NCBI GenBank assembly: GCA_947567585.1
Contig: CANONE010000107.1
Coordinates: forward strand, 1 to 7,557
Length of the DNA stretch: 7,557 bases
Direction: 5' to 3'
Source: an uncultured Clostridia bacterium
GTDB taxonomy: Bacteria > Bacillota > Clostridia > Oscillospirales > Acutalibacteraceae
The position numbers and the translations under genes were made by a program. The notes beneath the pieces were generated by a model that was not told the DNA's origin, made no database searches, and saw nothing but the letters and a program-made list of their open reading frames with translations. Shown here piece by piece: positions 1-7,169 of this stretch (positions within the stretch are counted from its first letter, which is position 1; every line of letters begins with the position of its first letter).

Positions 1-18
1 GTTCGATAATCCTAATTT

Positions 19-3000
19 CTATGTGCTAGACGCTGTTTTGGAGGACCTGCGAAATCCCTCCACCAGTTTGTATTTCACAGTGGCGTCTTGATTTGCAGTG
101 ATAGTGGCGGTAGCCTGGTTGTGCGCCATGGTTATAATCGGCTGCGTTATGGGCTTTGTCCTAAACTGATAGACAAACACTTCGGAGTACACATCCGTGG
201 TGCCCTTTGTCACCAGGTAAACATAGTAGGTGGTATCGGCGGCCAGACCGCTGATATTCTTGAACCGAATAGCCGAGCCCGCGTCCATGACGCCGCTGAC
301 AATCAAGGGGCTGATCATGTCCGGGTCGGTAGGCGTGATAATGTGGTTCCTGGTGGGGAAGTCAAAATGGTACTTGGTGCCCACTTCGCCGGTGGTAAGC
401 GTTTTTCCAGTGTAATTGCAGTCCGCCGGCGTGCCGGGATCGCCGGGTTTGAAAGCATGGCCTATCGCGTCCTCGTATGTTCCCGCGTCGTCAAGATTGT
501 ACGCGATGAACTCCCGGCTGGCCATGGCGCTGTCTCCGTTCCAGGTCTCAGGCAAAGATACACGGCCGGGTTCGGTAGCAGGGCACAGAACGGGTACGCC
601 GGTAGTTTTGTTGATAGGCGCCAGCACATAGTAGACGGTGCCCGCGCGGTCCAGGGTGATGCCCATGCTTACGCCGCCGGGGCTGGTATCAAAGGTGGGC
701 GTTTTGCTAATCATGGCAGGGGCCTTGCCGTCATAGAACTGTCTGGTCATGGTGTAGTTTGTAGGAGCGGTAATATTGGAGACGCGCGTGTTAGTGACGC
801 CGTTCACATCGTCTAGCGTAATAATACCGCCCAGGTCAGGGTACTCGCCGGAAACAAAGGTTACACGGCCCGTGACCAGCTCGCTGAAGGTATTTCTGTC
901 TTCGCTGCGGGCCACCTTGGTGAAGCGGATGGCGTACTCGTGGACCATGCCGTCGCTATCGTTCATACCGCCGTTGATACCCTGAGAAGGCTCGTCGAAG
1001 AGCATATTAATGGGTCTAAAGCGGCCTCCCCCCAGATTCTTGATCATGCTGGCGCTGGACATGGCGGTTCCCGTAGGCACGATAACGCTCTGGGTTTTCC
1101 GGGTGATGCCGTCCATGCCTGTGCCTTCAACCAGATCCCATTCCTTGCTTTCATCCCAATTATCAGGATCCTGGGAACGGGTGAAGAGCTCGAATTCACA
1201 GGTGATATCGAACCACAGCAGCATATCCCAGTAAACTCCGTCCGCCGCAGTGCTGGTGGAATGAGGCGTGGCGGTAAAGGCCATGTCCACTTCGTAATTG
1301 AGCTCCGGCGTGTCGGTTGTAGAGGTCTTTTTCGCGTTGATATGCAGGTCGCCGTTGCGCTTGCGCGACACCCCGATCTGTGCCGAAACCGTAGTGAACT
1401 CCGGTAGATTCATGGTCCCCAGGGCGTTGTGGCGCTCGGAGGTATCAGCGATATTCTTCAGCTGGAAGTAGTAGGTGGCGCCGCTTTGCAGGTTGGTGGC
1501 GCCGCTGGGCTTGCCGCTGTCGTCGGAGTTATAGGGGAAGCTCAGTACCAGGTCGCCGGTGTCCTCGTCTCGGTAGATAACGATCTGCTCGTAGTCGATC
1601 ACCCAGTTTTCATCGGTCACGCCAGGCGTTCCCTTTACATTGACGGGCTTGTTGCCGTCGGCCTCGTAGAGAACGATCATGTCCTTGAGCGCGGCCAGCA
1701 GATCGCCTTTATATAGGTTCCTTTCCTCCTCGGTGGCCTCTGGGTTGTTGGCCGCAGCGTACATGTCGTGAAGGATTAAGGTGCGGTTCCCAAAGTCATG
1801 AGTGGTGTTGCTGGGTTTCCGGTATTGGATGGTCTCGTTGAAGATCACCCGGATTTCAGAGTTGGCATAGGGCGTCGAGGGGCTGTCCTCGGGGTAATCC
1901 AGGAACTCCTGGCGGGGGACAGGGGGAGTGACGTCCAGGGTGTGGACCGTAATGTCGGGAGTTTTCTTCTTGATTTCGCTGCAATTGCCCGCCGCGTCTA
2001 CGGCCATACAATAGACGTCGTATTCCGATTCCTTTTCAAGCCCCGTAATGTTGATATTGAAATCCTTGTCCTTTGTGACTTTCACGTTTCCAAATTTAAG
2101 GGCGTTCCGGCCATTCATCAATTGCATCTGATAGAAAGTGAGACGCTCTTCTTCCGTAGCCTCATATTCCGGCTCAAAGGGATACTCGGAGCCGGGAGCT
2201 ACGGCTACCCAGTAGACGGTGCCGTCCTCGTTAACAGAGTTGGTCAGCTGCACAGAGGTGGCCTGGCTGCCGGTCTGCATCATCTTGCCGTTGAATTCCG
2301 GCGGGGTGATGTCCTTGGTGGTGAAAGTTACCTTGGTGATTTTGGAGCTCTTGGTACCGTCGGCGTCGGTGAGCCACAGATACAGATCGTACTCCTTGCT
2401 CTCTTCCAGCTCGCCCAGGCGTTCGGAAACGCCGTCCAGGTTCATGTCCACTTCGTTGACCTTAAAGCTGTCCATGGCGTTTTTGACCAGCCGTACCCGG
2501 CCATAGCCGAAGGGATCCACAAAGGCATGGGACAGGAACTCGGCGGTGGTAGGCTGGCTGCTGCCGCTGGGCAGGAGCACATAATAGAGGTCGCAGCTCT
2601 TGGTGGCCATCACGGAAGCCTGCACATCCACCAGCTGGAAATAGGGCTGGTCCGCGTTGAGCTTATTGCGGGTGGGGGTGCGGTCTGTAATAGTGGGGAA
2701 TTCGGCGGCAAAGGCGGGCTCGCTGCCGTCCGGAGTAAGGATCTCCTGGGCCTTCACAGGGCTGCGGCGGCCGTGGGCGTCCACCAGAAGAGCGGAGAGG
2801 TAATAGGTGCCGCCCTCGGTGAGCCCGGTAAGATTGACAGTATACTCTGTCTTGGATTTTTCAATGGACATGTTGCCGCTCTGCATAAAGCCGGAACCAT
2901 ACGAAGGAGAAATCATGGATTCCGCGTGTTTGTCCGTCAGGGGGCCTACCGCGGCGGTGGTGAGGGCCCAATAGAGAGTGCCGGCCTTATTGGTAGAGAA

Positions 3001-4425
3001 TACCCCGTCGGCGGAGGTGGGAGCGATGTTCCGGGCCTTGGGGAAGCCCTCCAGCAGCTTGGGGTCCTCGGAAAGCTCCTTGGCCTTTTCAGAGTCCACG
3101 TCCGGAATGCCGGCAATCTCGGTGATCACGCCGGGGCGTACCACAATTTTGTCCGGAAGAATGTCGATTACGCTGCCGTTGGTGTTGACCACCAGATTGC
3201 CAATGTCGCCGGAACCCTCCACCTTTGTGGCCGTGTCCAGGTTGACATTATCTACGGCGGCGTTGATCTCCAGCTTCAGGGTGGACCCCACAGCCTCCTC
3301 GTCCACAGTGATGGAAGTGACGGAGCCGTCGCCGGTATCGCCCACTATCAGGGTGGAGCCAGGAGTCTGGTTAATGACGTTCTTCATGTTTCCGGCCACG
3401 GTAAACTGGGCGCCTTCCTCCGCTTTCAGGAACACGTCCCGCAGGCCCTTGCTGTTAATGCGCACGTCGTCCTGTATGTAGGAATTGGAGGTGACGATGG
3501 TTTCGGGGATGTCCGTGCTGCCGATGGTGCGGATGGACACATACTGCCCGGTGGACGGATCGATCAGTAATTTATGGGCCTCTACATTGTTCAGAAGAAT
3601 GCTGGCCTCGCCGTCCTCGCTTTCGCCGCCGCCGGCGACAACAATGCGGCCCAGCACCTTGACGTTATCCAGGACCACATCCCCTAGGCCCACGCCGCCG
3701 GTGAGATAAAGATCCCCGGCGATGGTGGTGTCCTTTAGGGTGACGCCGGCGGTGTTGATGGTCAGGTTGCCAAAGACGCCGCCCTCGCTGTAGGAACCCC
3801 GCACGTTAATCAGCGTGCCCAGGCCCGTGGCCAGCATTTTGGCCATTTCGCCCCGGGTGATATTTCGCCCGGGCCTAAAGGAGCCGTCGGTGCCGCCGTT
3901 GATAATGCCGGCCAGCATGGCGGAGCGCACATAGGGCGCGGCCCAGGAGCTGAACTGCCGGCCGTCGGTAAACTCGGTAATCTCCCCAGGGCTTTCCTCC
4001 AGCCGCAGGCAGCGGGCCAGGAAGGTCAGCGCCTGCTCCCGGGTGACAGGGTCGTTGGGAGAGACGGTGGTAGCCGAGGTGCCGTTGATAATGCCCTCGG
4101 CGTAGCCGGTGACAATATCGCTGTAGAACCAATCCTTGGGCCTCACATCCGTAAAAGGAATGGGGCTGGTCCGGTGGAAGCCGAAAGCCCGGTTGAGCAT
4201 GGCCACCATGCCTGCCCGGGTGAGGGAGCGGTCCTCATTCATATTGCCGCTGCCGTCTCCCTGCATAATGCCCCACTGCTGGAGCTGGTCTACATAGGGA
4301 GTGGACCAGGAAGCGGCCTGCGCATAGGGGAGCATCCCTGGCGTCAGGGGCAGCGCCCCCAGCAGCACAACCGCGCAGAGCAGCACGGCGGCCAGGCGCT
4401 TGAAATGATCTCTGATGATTCGCAT
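19..4425 (-). CDS. Large secreted SLH-domain surface protein with beta-solenoid and Fn3-like modules
   Basis: This is a cell-surface protein, probably an S-layer-associated adhesin or structural protein. Seen (numbering from the ATG at 4425, 1468 aa): a Sec signal peptide with RDHFKR, a hydrophobic core, and probable cleavage after AQA (residue 37). Three SLH domains follow at about 38-83, 91-142 and 151-207, with TRAG, TREQ and TRGE in place of the usual TRAE motif. Residues 208-445 are short Val/Leu/Gly/Asn-rich strands such as VTLKDTTIAGDLYLT, which look like a beta-solenoid. The rest is a chain of Fn3/Ig-like modules marked by GT(V/L)Y(W/Y) strands near 482, 735 and 1262 and by EYDVYCMAVDAAGN-type strands. 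SLH domains are known to bind pyruvylated secondary cell-wall polymers. ATG 4425 is preferred over an in-frame TTG at 4443 because AGGAAAGG lies 7 nt upstream of the ATG and overlaps the TTG region. The last module (GT-strand equivalent at 1448-1452) has barely begun when the frame ends in GFRRSSKTASST, so the C-terminus is suspect. The ligand is unknown. Confidence 0.88.
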   Translation of the reverse strand: MRIIRDHFKRLAAVLLCAVVLLGALPLTPGMLPYAQAASWSTPYVDQLQQWGIMQGDGSGNMNEDRSLTRAGMVAMLNRAFGFHRTSPIPFTDVRPKDWFYSDIVTGYAEGIINGTSATTVSPNDPVTREQALTFLARCLRLEESPGEITEFTDGRQFSSWAAPYVRSAMLAGIINGGTDGSFRPGRNITRGEMAKMLATGLGTLINVRGSYSEGGVFGNLTINTAGVTLKDTTIAGDLYLTGGVGLGDVVLDNVKVLGRIVVAGGGESEDGEASILLNNVEAHKLLIDPSTGQYVSIRTIGSTDIPETIVTSNSYIQDDVRINSKGLRDVFLKAEEGAQFTVAGNMKNVINQTPGSTLIVGDTGDGSVTSITVDEEAVGSTLKLEINAAVDNVNLDTATKVEGSGDIGNLVVNTNGSVIDILPDKIVVRPGVITEIAGIPDVDSEKAKELSEDPKLLEGFPKARNIAPTSADGVFSTNKAGTLYWALTTAAVGPLTDKHAESMISPSYGSGFMQSGNMSIEKSKTEYTVNLTGLTEGGTYYLSALLVDAHGRRSPVKAQEILTPDGSEPAFAAEFPTITDRTPTRNKLNADQPYFQLVDVQASVMATKSCDLYYVLLPSGSSQPTTAEFLSHAFVDPFGYGRVRLVKNAMDSFKVNEVDMNLDGVSERLGELEESKEYDLYLWLTDADGTKSSKITKVTFTTKDITPPEFNGKMMQTGSQATSVQLTNSVNEDGTVYWVAVAPGSEYPFEPEYEATEEERLTFYQMQLMNGRNALKFGNVKVTKDKDFNINITGLEKESEYDVYCMAVDAAGNCSEIKKKTPDITVHTLDVTPPVPRQEFLDYPEDSPSTPYANSEIRVIFNETIQYRKPSNTTHDFGNRTLILHDMYAAANNPEATEEERNLYKGDLLAALKDMIVLYEADGNKPVNVKGTPGVTDENWVIDYEQIVIYRDEDTGDLVLSFPYNSDDSGKPSGATNLQSGATYYFQLKNIADTSERHNALGTMNLPEFTTVSAQIGVSRKRNGDLHINAKKTSTTDTPELNYEVDMAFTATPHSTSTAADGVYWDMLLWFDITCEFELFTRSQDPDNWDESKEWDLVEGTGMDGITRKTQSVIVPTGTAMSSASMIKNLGGGRFRPINMLFDEPSQGINGGMNDSDGMVHEYAIRFTKVARSEDRNTFSELVTGRVTFVSGEYPDLGGIITLDDVNGVTNTRVSNITAPTNYTMTRQFYDGKAPAMISKTPTFDTSPGGVSMGITLDRAGTVYYVLAPINKTTGVPVLCPATEPGRVSLPETWNGDSAMASREFIAYNLDDAGTYEDAIGHAFKPGDPGTPADCNYTGKTLTTGEVGTKYHFDFPTRNHIITPTDPDMISPLIVSGVMDAGSAIRFKNISGLAADTTYYVYLVTKGTTDVYSEVFVYQFRTKPITQPIITMAHNQATATITANQDATVKYKLVEGFRRSSKTASST

Positions 4426-4440
4426 TTTTATTCCTTTCCT
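4426..4440 (-). promoter_or_regulatory. Ribosome binding site deciding the SLH gene start
   Basis: On the minus strand AGGAAAGG (4440 to 4433) is followed by seven bases, AATAAAA, and then ATG at 4425. This spacing is optimal. It argues against the longer reading from TTG at 4443, which would put the Shine-Dalgarno sequence inside the coding region and spoil the signal peptide by adding RKGIK ahead of it. Confidence 0.75.
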
Positions 4441-4513
4441 CAAATAAAGAATCGTAGTTTTTGCTAAAGCGAAATGAAGCTACGAGCCCCCTTTCCCATG
4501 CTTGGATAGACCA

Positions 4514-4542
4514 ATTTTATTCCTTTTTCCAGTAAAAATCAA
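4514..4542 (-). promoter_or_regulatory. Sigma-A-type promoter for the SLH gene
   Basis: The minus strand carries TTGATT (4542-4537), a 17-nt spacer and TAAAAT (4519-4514), close to the vegetative consensus. Transcription would start near 4507, leaving a leader of about 80 nt. That leader can form a 6-bp stem, TCGTAG (4452-4457) with CTACGA (4480-4485), upstream of the ribosome binding site. The promoter lies downstream of the hairpin that ends the preceding operon, so the SLH gene is probably its own transcription unit. A 12-nt palindrome, AATTCATGAATT (4547-4558), sits just upstream of the -35 box and could be a regulator site. Confidence 0.65.
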
Positions 4543-4587
4543 CCAAAATTCATGAATTGGAAAATTTTTCTTCCCAACCTTTCCCAC

Positions 4588-4627
4588 AAAAACCAACAAC
4601 TCCAAAATAGCGGGTATTTTGGAGTTG
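4588..4627 (-). terminator. Intrinsic terminator after the PilZ gene
   Basis: A perfect 13-bp stem, CAACTCCAAAATA (4597-4609) with its complement at 4615-4627, closes a 5-nt loop. On the minus strand the stem is followed by TTGG and a run of five T (4592-4588). The stem is AT-rich at its tip and the T run starts four bases late, so efficiency is uncertain. Its place between the PilZ stop codon and the SLH promoter fits operon termination. No T run follows on the plus strand, so it is probably one-directional. Confidence 0.6.
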
Positions 4628-4640
4628 ACCGCTTTATGAA

Positions 4641-4742
4641 CCTGTATCCGCAGCCTTTAAACGCGGCGGGGACAGATCCTTTTCCCCAGGCTGCGGTAAA
4701 GCCCTCCGCCTACCCGGCGCTCCCCGTCCATAAAAATACAGG
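4641..4742. other. Structured intergenic element, possible three-way-junction RNA or decayed palindromic repeat
   Basis: Plus-strand segments pair in a nested way. CCTGTAT (4641-4647) pairs with ATACAGG (4736-4742). CCGCAGCCT (4648-4656) pairs with AGGCTGCGG (4688-4696). GGGGA (4668-4672) pairs with TCCCC (4683-4687). A small CGCC/GGCG hairpin (4707-4710 with 4716-4719) lies in the side branch. The first two helices stack directly on one side, which would give a three-way junction. On the minus strand the element starts 17 bases after the PilZ stop codon and is followed by the terminator hairpin, so it could be a structured 3' UTR, a small RNA or a regulatory leader. The inner GGGGACAG...CCCC stem also resembles hairpins of palindromic repeat/MITE families in Clostridia. 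I do not recognise a known riboswitch class. All pairs are Watson-Crick, so the pairing does not indicate a strand. Confidence 0.4.
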
Positions 4743-4759
4743 CTCTAAGGCCGCAGGGG

Positions 4760-5386
4760 TTATCCCCGGGCGTTTTGCCGCTGCATGACTTTCAGCTGAA
4801 CGCTGAAGACGGCTTCACGGATCATGCTTTCCTGTTCAGGCAGCAGGTCCAGGTGTTTACCGGCATAGAAGGTTCTGGCGCTGCTCTCCCGGTTTTTGCG
4901 CAGCAGCTGGCAGGTCAGCAGCAGCGGGGCTGTCCGGGTGATAGGAATCACTACCTCCACAATCTCGCCCACGTCCAGATCTCCGTCGCTGTAAAAACTG
5001 ATTCCGCCGCAGCTCAGGTCGTTGCCCTGGGCCCGGTAGCGGCCGGGCGTACCGTCGGTGGGATAGATGAAGGTTTCAAAATCCACAGGCATCCGCAGGT
5101 TTTCCCGGACCTTGTCGCCGGCGAGCACCCGGGTGGGCTCCAATACCACCAGATTGCCCTGGCGGTGGATCACATGGCCCAGCCTGGGGGGGACCTCCTC
5201 GTCGGCGGGAATAATCTGAACATGCTCGGCGTTGACTACAGACTGTACGTTTCCTTCAAAAATCTCCAGCTGAATATTGGGGGCGTCCGGGGGGCCTTCC
5301 AAATACCCTCTGGCCAAAACCCGAGAAGATTCGCTGTCCAGCAGGACGCAGATTTCTTTTTGCGGCTTGTTTTTCTTAAAAAACAT
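4760..5386 (-). CDS. PilZ-domain cyclic-di-GMP receptor protein
   Basis: The product is a 208-aa soluble protein predicted to bind cyclic di-GMP. The PilZ signature is intact: RENLR (R94 and R98, the RxxxR motif) and DLSCGG (D123 to G128, the D/NxSxxG motif), about 25 residues further on. The PilZ domain covers about residues 92-200. Residues 1-90 form a basic start (MFFKKNKPQK) and a beta-rich region that may be a YcgR-N-like partner domain; that is inference from layout only. There is no signal peptide or membrane segment. The ATG directly follows the TAA of the upstream FlhX gene, and AGGAGG (5400-5395) lies 8 nt upstream, inside the last codons of that gene, so translation should be coupled. 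By position after a FliK-like/FlhX pair, a role in c-di-GMP control of motility or flagellar export is likely but not proven. Other PilZ proteins act on polysaccharide synthesis, which remains possible. Confidence 0.88.
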   Translation of the reverse strand: MFFKKNKPQKEICVLLDSESSRVLARGYLEGPPDAPNIQLEIFEGNVQSVVNAEHVQIIPADEEVPPRLGHVIHRQGNLVVLEPTRVLAGDKVRENLRMPVDFETFIYPTDGTPGRYRAQGNDLSCGGISFYSDGDLDVGEIVEVVIPITRTAPLLLTCQLLRKNRESSARTFYAGKHLDLLPEQESMIREAVFSVQLKVMQRQNARG

Positions 5387-5761
5387 TTAGTTTTCCTCCT
5401 CTTCCTGTTGCGCGGTTTCTTCCGGCGCAGGCGCGGGCTGCGTCCGGCTCCTTCCGGATGGCTGGCGGCGGCTTTGGCCCTGCCGGTCAAAATCAAAATT
5501 GAGAAAATAGACATATATCTCTACAATGGCCCGGTAGAGCTCCTCGGGGATCTCCTGGCCCAGGTTCAGCTGGGAGAGAATAGTGGCCAAAGAATTATCT
5601 TCATAGATGGGCACCCCGGCCTCTTGGGCCACGTCTAAAATCTTTTCGGCCAGATGCCCCATGCCCGAGGCCACAATCACCGGGGCGGAATCGCTTACGC
5701 CGTATTGCAGGGCTACCGCCCGCTGCCGGGGAGGGCGGCCCTCAGACCTTGACGTCGACAC
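5387..5761 (-). CDS. FlhX: FlhB C-terminal-domain-like protein (YlqH-type)
   Basis: The 124-aa product matches only the cytoplasmic C-terminal domain of the flagellar export switch FlhB/YscU. Residues 13-88 carry family landmarks: RQRAVALQYG, APVIVASG, HLAEKI, GVPIYEDNSLA and LGQEIPEELYRAI. The NPTH autocleavage motif and the FlhB transmembrane domain are both missing, as is known for the stand-alone FlhX/YlqH group, which is thought to stand in for the cleaved FlhB domain. Residues 91-124 form an added low-complexity tail, first Arg/Gln/Ser-rich, then Pro/Ala and Glu-rich, ending EEEEN. The start is GTG at 5761, with GAGGTG 7 nt upstream. The first 20 nt overlap the end of the FliK-like gene in another frame, and the TAA touches the PilZ ATG, so coupling is expected at both ends. 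The partner is probably the FliK-like protein encoded just upstream; this is inferred from gene order. Confidence 0.87.
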   Translation of the reverse strand: MSTSRSEGRPPRQRAVALQYGVSDSAPVIVASGMGHLAEKILDVAQEAGVPIYEDNSLATILSQLNLGQEIPEELYRAIVEIYVYFLNFDFDRQGQSRRQPSGRSRTQPAPAPEETAQQEEEEN

Positions 5762-7169
5762 CGTTCTTCACCTCTTGAAATAGATTTGGGAAAGCGTCTG
5801 AAATATTCATAGGCGTACGCATGGCGGAAACCCGGACGTCGCCGGGAGTCAGACCGTTACGCTGTAAAATATCCCCCAGATCCCGGGAGATATCCCCGGA
5901 AAAGGCCGCCACCTGCCGGGGACAGGATACTTGCAGGGAAGTACGCCCGCCGCTTTGGTCCACAAGCAGGTCAAAGGCTCCCAGCCCCTCAATGTCCATT
6001 TTTATAAGCAGGCGGGGGGCGGGCTCCTCCCGGCCGCCGGAGCGCTGGCTGTCCGGGTCCACCCACATCTCGGAAAACACAGCCCTGCCGTCCCACTGGA
6101 AGGGCAGCAGCAAGTGCTGCAGGGGCATATAGACGCTTTCATTAATTAAGATGGAAGCCATCAGATTGCGAAAGATTTCCTGGGCGGCGGAACCGCCCTC
6201 CCCCCGCAGAGACCGCTGGGCCATCTCCATGAACTTCTCCGCGAAGCTGTCGGAACGGGCGGCCTTGGCAAACTCGGTGTCCGTCAAAAGCCGCAGCACA
6301 TCCTGGTCGGAGAGCCGGCTCAGGTCGCCCTTAAAGATCTGGTAATTGCCTAAGTGGCGGAAAGCCTGAATCAGCTCCTGCTCGCTTCCGTTTTCGTAAC
6401 GAACCATATCCAGGGTCAATAGGGACAGCAGGCTGCGGGCCATGCCGTGGTCGTGGGTACGGCGGACGTAGTCCGAAATCAGCGGAAAAACCTGGTTGCG
6501 CAAAAGGTCCAGATTTCCCGCCCGGTCCCCGGCCTCCACGCCGTTTTGCATCTGGGCGATGATATTGGTCAGCTGATTGGACCAATGGCTGGGAAGAGAC
6601 CGGGTCATGTCCTGCAGGGTGCGAAGCATTCGGGTTTCCAGGTGGTCCGTAGAGGAATAGTCGCTATACTGCCGCAGAAACTGTAAGATCTCCGTGCGGA
6701 ACATCTCCGAGCCGGAGTTGTTGTAGGCGTTGCGCAGAGCTTGAAACAGCGCCCCGCCAAAGCGCAGGCCGCTTTGGATCTGCCCCTGCAGGAACTGGGC
6801 GAGGTGCGACTCGTCCATTTGCAAAAGCTCTAAAAAGCCTTGCAGCTCTGCGGCCAAGCCGGGGCTGATGCCGGAGGATACCTGTAAGCCTTGACCCTGT
6901 AAAAGACGCAAAAAAGCCGACGCCGTATCCGGGGCGTTGGCCAGGCGCTGCAGGAAGGTGAGAAAGTTGGACTCATACCGCATCCGGTGGGACACGGAAG
7001 CGTCCCCCGCCTGCTGCTGCTCGGACCGCTGGTCCGGGCGGGTAACCCGGTTGGGGTCCACCACGTTTTGAATGTTGGTGTTGGGGTCCTGAGGGTTGAT
7101 GGGTTGGTTTCGCGTGCCGGTGGTGTCGTAACCCGGCACAGGGTTGGTTGGTCTCAATATTTCTGGCAT
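5742..7169 (-). CDS. FliK-like flagellar hook-length control family protein (YlqG-type partner of FlhX)
   Basis: The product is a 475-aa cytoplasmic protein without signal peptide or membrane segments. Residues 1-60 are disordered and rich in Pro, Asn, Gln and Asp. Residues 62-350 are mostly helical with many Leu and Gln, for example FLQRLANAPDTASAFLRLL. Residues 355-450 look like a divergent FliK C-terminal (Flg_hook) domain: a strand pair RLLIKMDIEGLGAFDLLVD, then SLQVSCPRQVAAFSGDI, a helix LGDILQRNGL and the closing strand DVRVS. FliK's known role is to sense hook length and switch FlhB export specificity. The call rests on this fold pattern and on the next gene being FlhX, the same order as Bacillus ylqG-ylqH; overall similarity to classical FliK is weak. 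ATG 7169 is chosen because AGGAG (7184-7180) lies 10 nt upstream and no better start is seen. It is the first gene of a three-gene operon and overlaps FlhX by 20 nt. I could not assign its promoter. Confidence 0.65.
   Translation of the reverse strand: MPEILRPTNPVPGYDTTGTRNQPINPQDPNTNIQNVVDPNRVTRPDQRSEQQQAGDASVSHRMRYESNFLTFLQRLANAPDTASAFLRLLQGQGLQVSSGISPGLAAELQGFLELLQMDESHLAQFLQGQIQSGLRFGGALFQALRNAYNNSGSEMFRTEILQFLRQYSDYSSTDHLETRMLRTLQDMTRSLPSHWSNQLTNIIAQMQNGVEAGDRAGNLDLLRNQVFPLISDYVRRTHDHGMARSLLSLLTLDMVRYENGSEQELIQAFRHLGNYQIFKGDLSRLSDQDVLRLLTDTEFAKAARSDSFAEKFMEMAQRSLRGEGGSAAQEIFRNLMASILINESVYMPLQHLLLPFQWDGRAVFSEMWVDPDSQRSGGREEPAPRLLIKMDIEGLGAFDLLVDQSGGRTSLQVSCPRQVAAFSGDISRDLGDILQRNGLTPGDVRVSAMRTPMNISDAFPNLFQEVKNGVDVKV

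Noticed and set aside
1798..3570. 590-codon open frame on the plus strand
   Set aside because: It lies wholly antisense to the SLH gene, whose signal peptide and domain order are clear. Its translation is Gly/Val/His-rich without recognisable domains, typical of an antisense frame in GC-rich DNA.
4426..4443. TTG start at 4443 for the SLH protein
   Set aside because: It overlaps the AGGAAAGG ribosome binding site that serves the ATG at 4425.
4657..4731. 24-codon minus-strand frame beginning MDGERRVGGG
   Set aside because: There is no Shine-Dalgarno sequence before the ATG, and it lies inside the structured element.
4641..4742. c-di-GMP-I (GEMM) riboswitch
   Set aside because: The stretch GCGGTAAAGCCCTCCGCC is faintly reminiscent on the plus strand, but the conserved GCAAACC and the GGUAGCGGGG-type core are missing, and no gene follows on that strand.
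4552..4788. 78-codon open frame on the plus strand in the PilZ-SLH gap
   Set aside because: It has no ribosome binding site, runs through the terminator hairpin and the structured element, and ends antisense to the PilZ gene.
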